64,000 nucleotides of DNA, taken from assembly GCA_964453115.1 (NCBI GenBank), contig CAYVRT010000013.1:1-64000 (forward strand), in the 5' to 3' direction. Position numbers and translations under genes: made by a program. The stretch comes from JAIWNK01 sp964453115. GTDB taxonomy: Bacteria; Chloroflexota; Anaerolineae; Anaerolineales; Anaerolineaceae. The notes below the pieces were generated by a model. That model was not told the DNA's origin. It was given only the letters and a program-made list of their open reading frames with translations, and ran no database searches. This document shows, piece after piece, positions 60,978 to 64,000 of this stretch (position 1 is its first letter; the number at the start of each line of letters is the position of its first letter).

Positions 60978-61530
60978 CGATGGCGGGCATGAACACGCGA
61001 TTGAGATTGAAGTAGACGCGCGCATTGTACAGGCGGTGGTTGGAACTTTCGAAACAACTGCCAAGATAGTAGGAATAGCCGGCGTATTGAACGCTTGTGT
61101 TCAGCGTATCGTACAATACAACGATGTTGGCGCTTTGGCCGCTGCTGCTAACTGTACCCAATATTTCAACTGTGCCGGTGTAATTATCCAACCGGTAAAA
61201 GTTTAGCCACATGTTATAGGTGGCGTCATTATCCATTAAGGATACAAACAGGTCCGTCAGTTTGGCGTGGCGTGGCAGATAGATGGGGGCCGCAACGCAG
61301 CCGTTGGCATTGCCTCGCCAATAGCCGCCACTAAAGCTAAAGAAGGCGTAGGTTGAGGCGTTGCCATCCCGGCCAAATGCCGCACCCGGCACTGAAATCG
61401 GCGATGCGTTCCATGGCAGCCCTTGAACATTTGCCTGGGGCTGAGCAGATGCAGGCTGGAGATTGCCGAACAAGGCAGATAGCAAGAGCAAGCCAAGCAG
61501 AAAGATGAGGGAGAGCGTGCGGGTTTGCAT
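60970..61530 (-). CDS. Secreted protein of unknown function, paralogue 1
   Basis: The 186-residue protein has a signal peptide (about 1-29, ending ASA) and a beta-rich mature part. It shares with its upstream neighbour the blocks FFSFSGGYxxGNA, GCxxxPxYLPxxA, a DxDxTYN turn and YTGTVEIL, plus a second Cys near the C-terminus, so one disulfide is likely. It ends with a hydrophobic VFMPAIAK tail. It starts 9 bases after paralogue 2 and converges with the PII-like gene (8-base overlap). No known domain is recognised. Confidence 0.7.
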   Translation of the reverse strand: MQTRTLSLIFLLGLLLLSALFGNLQPASAQPQANVQGLPWNASPISVPGAAFGRDGNASTYAFFSFSGGYWRGNANGCVAAPIYLPRHAKLTDLFVSLMDNDATYNMWLNFYRLDNYTGTVEILGTVSSSGQSANIVVLYDTLNTSVQYAGYSYYLGSCFESSNHRLYNARVYFNLNRVFMPAIAK

Positions 61531-61539
61531 GGGGTTCTC

Positions 61540-62322
61540 CTAATCGTACCAGATGCGCACAGAGTAGAGCTTGGTGTTTGCAGACGATAGGCAGGTGGTG
61601 ACGTAGTAGGCATAGCTGGGGTAGATGACAACCGGGTTTTGGATGGTGGTATCTCCAATGCTTTGCAGGGCGGTGGAGGTGCCGCTGGTTTGTGTGCTTG
61701 CCAAAATATCGGTCGCACCGGTGTAGACTTCGACGCGGCGAAGGTCAACGGTAACATTATAGGTGTCGTCACTATCCACCACGGTAACAAAGAACTGATG
61801 GATGGTTGCCTGATTTGGCAAGTAGACTGGGGACATGATGCAGCCATAGTTTTCGGCGTTGCCCACCTGATAGCCACCGCTGAAGCTGAAGAAGGTGCTG
61901 TTGGGCTCGATCCCATCTGCGGTGAAATCGGAGACGGGGATGATGAAGGGAATGTAGTCGGCGACAATGGTTTCGGGGCCAATTACCTGACCCTCATCGG
62001 GGGTGGAAGAATTGTCCAGATTGGATGTGTTGACTTCGGGTGGGGTGACGCCGGTTGGGGCATTCGGGTTGTCGCTTTGTGGGGCATTGCTGCCCTCGCT
62101 GACCGAAGCGCGTTCAAGGTTGGAAACAGTCTGGTCGAGCGCTGCGGGCATCGGTTCGCGCCCTAACGGGTCATCGTTGAGGTAGGTTGTTTGTTCGAGT
62201 GGGGCGGCGTCGAAATTGGGGCTGACGATTAGCTGAGCCAGACCAGTGTTCGGGCTGAGCGCCAACACGGCCAGGATGGCAAGCAGCGGAACAATTAGCT
62301 TGCGCAGGGAAACAAGTTTCAT
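61540..62322 (-). CDS. Secreted protein of unknown function, paralogue 2
   Basis: The 260-residue protein has a signal peptide (about 1-29, ending GLAQ), a low-complexity Asn/Ser/Thr/Pro spacer (about 45-110), then the same beta-rich domain as the next gene (FFSFSGGYQVGNA, GCIMSPVYLP, DSDDTYN, YTGATDIL). It has two conserved Cys in the domain. ATG at 62322 follows AAGGAGA. The two genes form an operon made by tandem duplication, downstream of an FHA regulator and close to a Ser/Thr kinase. Function unknown; a surface or secreted adhesive role is a guess. Confidence 0.7.
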   Translation of the reverse strand: MKLVSLRKLIVPLLAILAVLALSPNTGLAQLIVSPNFDAAPLEQTTYLNDDPLGREPMPAALDQTVSNLERASVSEGSNAPQSDNPNAPTGVTPPEVNTSNLDNSSTPDEGQVIGPETIVADYIPFIIPVSDFTADGIEPNSTFFSFSGGYQVGNAENYGCIMSPVYLPNQATIHQFFVTVVDSDDTYNVTVDLRRVEVYTGATDILASTQTSGTSTALQSIGDTTIQNPVVIYPSYAYYVTTCLSSANTKLYSVRIWYD

Positions 62323-62421
62323 GGGGGTCTCCTTTTTGAACAAAAAACGACAATCTTTATTGATTAAAAGAATGATAGCATAGTTTTGAAGAGAAACATT
62401 AAAATTCTCACCAAAACATAC

Positions 62422-62449
62422 AAAAAGACGCCCAATTGGTAGGGCGTCT
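62422..62449 (-). terminator. Terminator of the FHA regulator gene
   Basis: A perfect 8-bp stem (AGACGCCC / GGGCGTCT) with an 8-base loop is followed by TTTT on the minus strand, 24 bases after the FHA gene stop. It separates that gene from the secreted pair. Confidence 0.88.
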
Positions 62450-62472
62450 GAGCAAGTGGGGATAGAAAATTT

Positions 62473-63153
62473 TTATTCGCCGGGGTTATCGAGGCGCAGG
62501 CCATGCCCACGAATGGTGACGAGATAGGTATGTTCGGGGGCGAACTGCGCCAGGCGTTCGCGCAATCGGCGCACCAGGGCGTCGAAGGCCTGTTCCGAGA
62601 CGCCTTCGCTGGCTTCTTCACGCCATACAGCCTCAATCACTTCTTGTCGCGAGACGACCTGCCCGGGGTGTTGGTAGAGCAAATCGAGCAGGCGAAACTG
62701 TGCCAGAGAGAGGGGCGGGACGATTTCGGCACTGCCAATCCATACTCGGCGTGAGCGCTGGTCGAGGGTGAGACGGGGGGAATGACCGGTTGGCTCGGCA
62801 AGGTTGCCGGGGAGCGAACCATCCAGCGGCAGGGTGGCATCGGAACTGAGGTAGACCAGGTGTTGCACAAGGGCAATTTGAATCACATCTCCATCCTGGA
62901 CGTAGGCTGGCTCGGTAACCGGTGCTCCATTCAGAAAGGTGCCGTTTTTGCTGCCCAGGTCTTCCAAAAGACTGCCTTCTGGCCCGGGGGTCAGGCGAGC
63001 ATGCCAACGCGAGACCTGCCGGTCGGCGATTAGAATGTCGCAGCCTGGTTCGCGCCCCATCATCAGGGCACGATCAAGCATCCAGCGTTGCCCATTGAGC
63101 GGGCCAGACTGCCCGATTAGAACTGGAACATCATTTTTGTCCGTAACGTGCAA
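62473..63153 (-). CDS. FHA domain protein with C-terminal winged-helix DNA-binding domain
   Basis: The 226-residue protein has an FHA domain (about 15-100: MMGREPGCDI, SRWHARL, LEDLGSKNGTFLNG), which binds phosphothreonine. A C-terminal OmpR/PhoB-type winged helix follows (about 125-222: LSLAQFRLLDLLYQHPGQVVSRQEVIEAVW, then RRLRERL and TIRGHGLRL). TTG at 63153 is chosen for GAAGGGG upstream; an in-frame ATG at 63204 falls in the promoter-like AT-rich stretch. A Ser/Thr kinase gene lies divergently next door, so the FHA domain may read that kinase's phosphorylation (inference). Confidence 0.88.
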   Translation of the reverse strand: MHVTDKNDVPVLIGQSGPLNGQRWMLDRALMMGREPGCDILIADRQVSRWHARLTPGPEGSLLEDLGSKNGTFLNGAPVTEPAYVQDGDVIQIALVQHLVYLSSDATLPLDGSLPGNLAEPTGHSPRLTLDQRSRRVWIGSAEIVPPLSLAQFRLLDLLYQHPGQVVSRQEVIEAVWREEASEGVSEQAFDALVRRLRERLAQFAPEHTYLVTIRGHGLRLDNPGE

Positions 63154-63174
63154 GGCGAACCCCTTCAATAAAGG

Positions 63175-63205
63175 AATAGGGTATAATATAACATAATTTT
63201 TCATT
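63175..63205. promoter_or_regulatory. AT-rich divergent promoter region between FHA and kinase genes
   Basis: This A+T-rich stretch contains TATAAT on the plus strand (63182-63187) for the kinase and TATATTATAC on the minus strand for the FHA gene. No -35 boxes match well on either side. The rest of the gap up to 63274 holds nothing recognisable besides the kinase ribosome site AGGAGAG. Confidence 0.5.
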
Positions 63206-63274
63206 TCTGGATAAGGCTATTGGGCAATAAACGCCGAACAATGAGTTGCCCGGGCCAGGAGAGAGAGACATTTC

Positions 63275-64000
63275 ATGCCAGTTCCCCTCAAGGCGGGGGA
63301 AGTACTGCGCGGCCGTTACCGCATTCGCCGCATCATTGGTCAGGGTGGAATGGGAAGCATTTACCTGGCGGATGACCTGCGATTGGAGGGCCGTCAGTGC
63401 GCCCTTAAAGAAGTTGAACACGATCGCACCCTGCCGCCGGAGATGGTGCGCGAGGCGCGCGAGCAGTTTTTGCGCGAGGCAACTGTTTTGGCGCGGCTCG
63501 ATCACCCGAATTTGCCGAAAGTGTCGGACTTCTTTTCCATTGGCGGGCGCGATTACTTGGTGATGGATTTTGTGCCGGGCAAGGATTTGCGCACTTTGAT
63601 GTTGGAGGCGCGCCAGGCGGGAGAATTTTTGACTGAGCGCGAGGTGCTTGCCTGGGCTGCGCAGCTTTGCGATGCGTTGGCCTATCTTCATCAGCAAGAC
63701 CCACCCATTTTGCACCGCGACATCAAGCCCAGTAACCTGAAGGTTACCCCGAATGGGTTATTGAAACTGGTGGATTTTGGGCTGGTGAAGTTGCTTGCTC
63801 CTGGCGAAGTGACCATTACCATTTTGCAGGGCCAGGGCACGGCGCTCTATACCCCGTTGGAGCAATATGGCGGAGATAGCGGGCATACAGATGCGCGCAG
63901 CGATTTGTATGCCTTTGGTGCAACATTGTATCATCTACTCACCAATCAACCGCCCATGGATGCGCGTGAGCGTTTTCTCAACCCGGAAGAGTTTGTGTTG
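63275..64000 (+). CDS. Serine/threonine protein kinase (5' part, runs off the window)
   Basis: The first 242 residues of an Hanks-type kinase are visible: glycine loop IGQGGMGSIYLA (21-32), the ATP lysine K45, the catalytic loop HRDIKPSN (147-154) with N154, DFG (167-169), and DLYAFGATLYHLLT. The C-terminal part, including any membrane span or sensor domain, lies beyond base 64000. The frame is open to the last base. It is divergent from an FHA-domain regulator, a common pairing of kinase and phosphothreonine reader. Confidence 0.95.
   Translation, partial: MPVPLKAGEVLRGRYRIRRIIGQGGMGSIYLADDLRLEGRQCALKEVEHDRTLPPEMVREAREQFLREATVLARLDHPNLPKVSDFFSIGGRDYLVMDFVPGKDLRTLMLEARQAGEFLTEREVLAWAAQLCDALAYLHQQDPPILHRDIKPSNLKVTPNGLLKLVDFGLVKLLAPGEVTITILQGQGTALYTPLEQYGGDSGHTDARSDLYAFGATLYHLLTNQPPMDARERFLNPEEFVL

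Noticed and set aside
1..64000. CRISPR array, insertion sequence, prophage or rRNA
   Set aside because: No regularly spaced repeats, transposase or integrase motifs, terminal inverted repeats or rRNA core sequences were found on reading.

Overview
The window reads as chromosomal DNA of a GC-rich free-living bacterium, most likely a Chloroflexota (Anaerolineae-like) organism. That assignment is an inference. It rests on secreted lipoproteins with Thr/Pro-rich linkers, a roadblock/V4R signalling cassette, a methylmalonyl-CoA mutase large subunit encoded without its B12 domain, a methionine synthase beside a homocysteine methyltransferase-MTHFR fusion, frequent TTG/GTG starts, and no recognisable outer-membrane genes. 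No phage, insertion sequence, CRISPR array or rRNA was seen. Coding density is very high: no gene-free stretch exceeds 300 bases, and the longest gap (21302-21575) holds a SAM-I riboswitch.

Layout. 1-2114: a partial tRNA-Gly, then a roadblock/LC7, V4R and response-regulator signalling operon. 2128-5188: a polyprenol-phosphate glycosyltransferase facing rsmA and a YabE-like G5 protein, then tRNA-Phe. 5225-9222: a SWIM zinc-finger protein and a SNF2 helicase. 9340-13917: sdhCDAB preceded by an SH3 lipoprotein. 14019-17620: an ABC-2 exporter in which one permease carries a PrsW-like protease domain. 17632-21301: an L,D-transpeptidase, a DUF2085 membrane protein and a WD40 lipoprotein. 21345-29708: a SAM-riboswitch operon with metH, a BHMT-MTHFR fusion, coaX, coaBC and a phosphoesterase. 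29835-40247: a DUF4349 lipoprotein, a methyltransferase, a CrtI-like desaturase, a CPBP protease, a PAS-GGDEF cyclase, an alpha-oxoamine synthase and two paralogous SGNH-like/propeller proteins.

40251-52500 is the most distinctive region: a ten-gene, single-strand cluster. In transcription order it encodes an 8-oxoguanine deaminase/SsnA-type amidohydrolase, adenine deaminase, a GntR/UTRA regulator, YgeY, YgeW, carbamate kinase, and a BMP-type (purine nucleoside-like) ABC importer of four genes. It has a good sigma70-type promoter with a palindrome just upstream. I read it as an uptake, deamination and carbamoyl-phosphate-yielding purine catabolic operon, related to the yge/ssnA gene set of anaerobic purine and urate degraders but without ygeX, ygfK, hyuA or a xanthine dehydrogenase in view.

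52510-64000: folD, a DUF922 HExxH lipoprotein, a UMF1-type MFS transporter, a ferric-reductase-like flavoprotein with an unlisted 32-residue membrane protein behind it, methylmalonyl-CoA mutase and epimerase, a CPA2 antiporter with a small PII-like partner, two paralogous secreted proteins of unknown function, an FHA-winged-helix regulator, and the start of a Ser/Thr kinase that runs off the window.

Functions were assigned by eye from motifs and gene order, without database searches.
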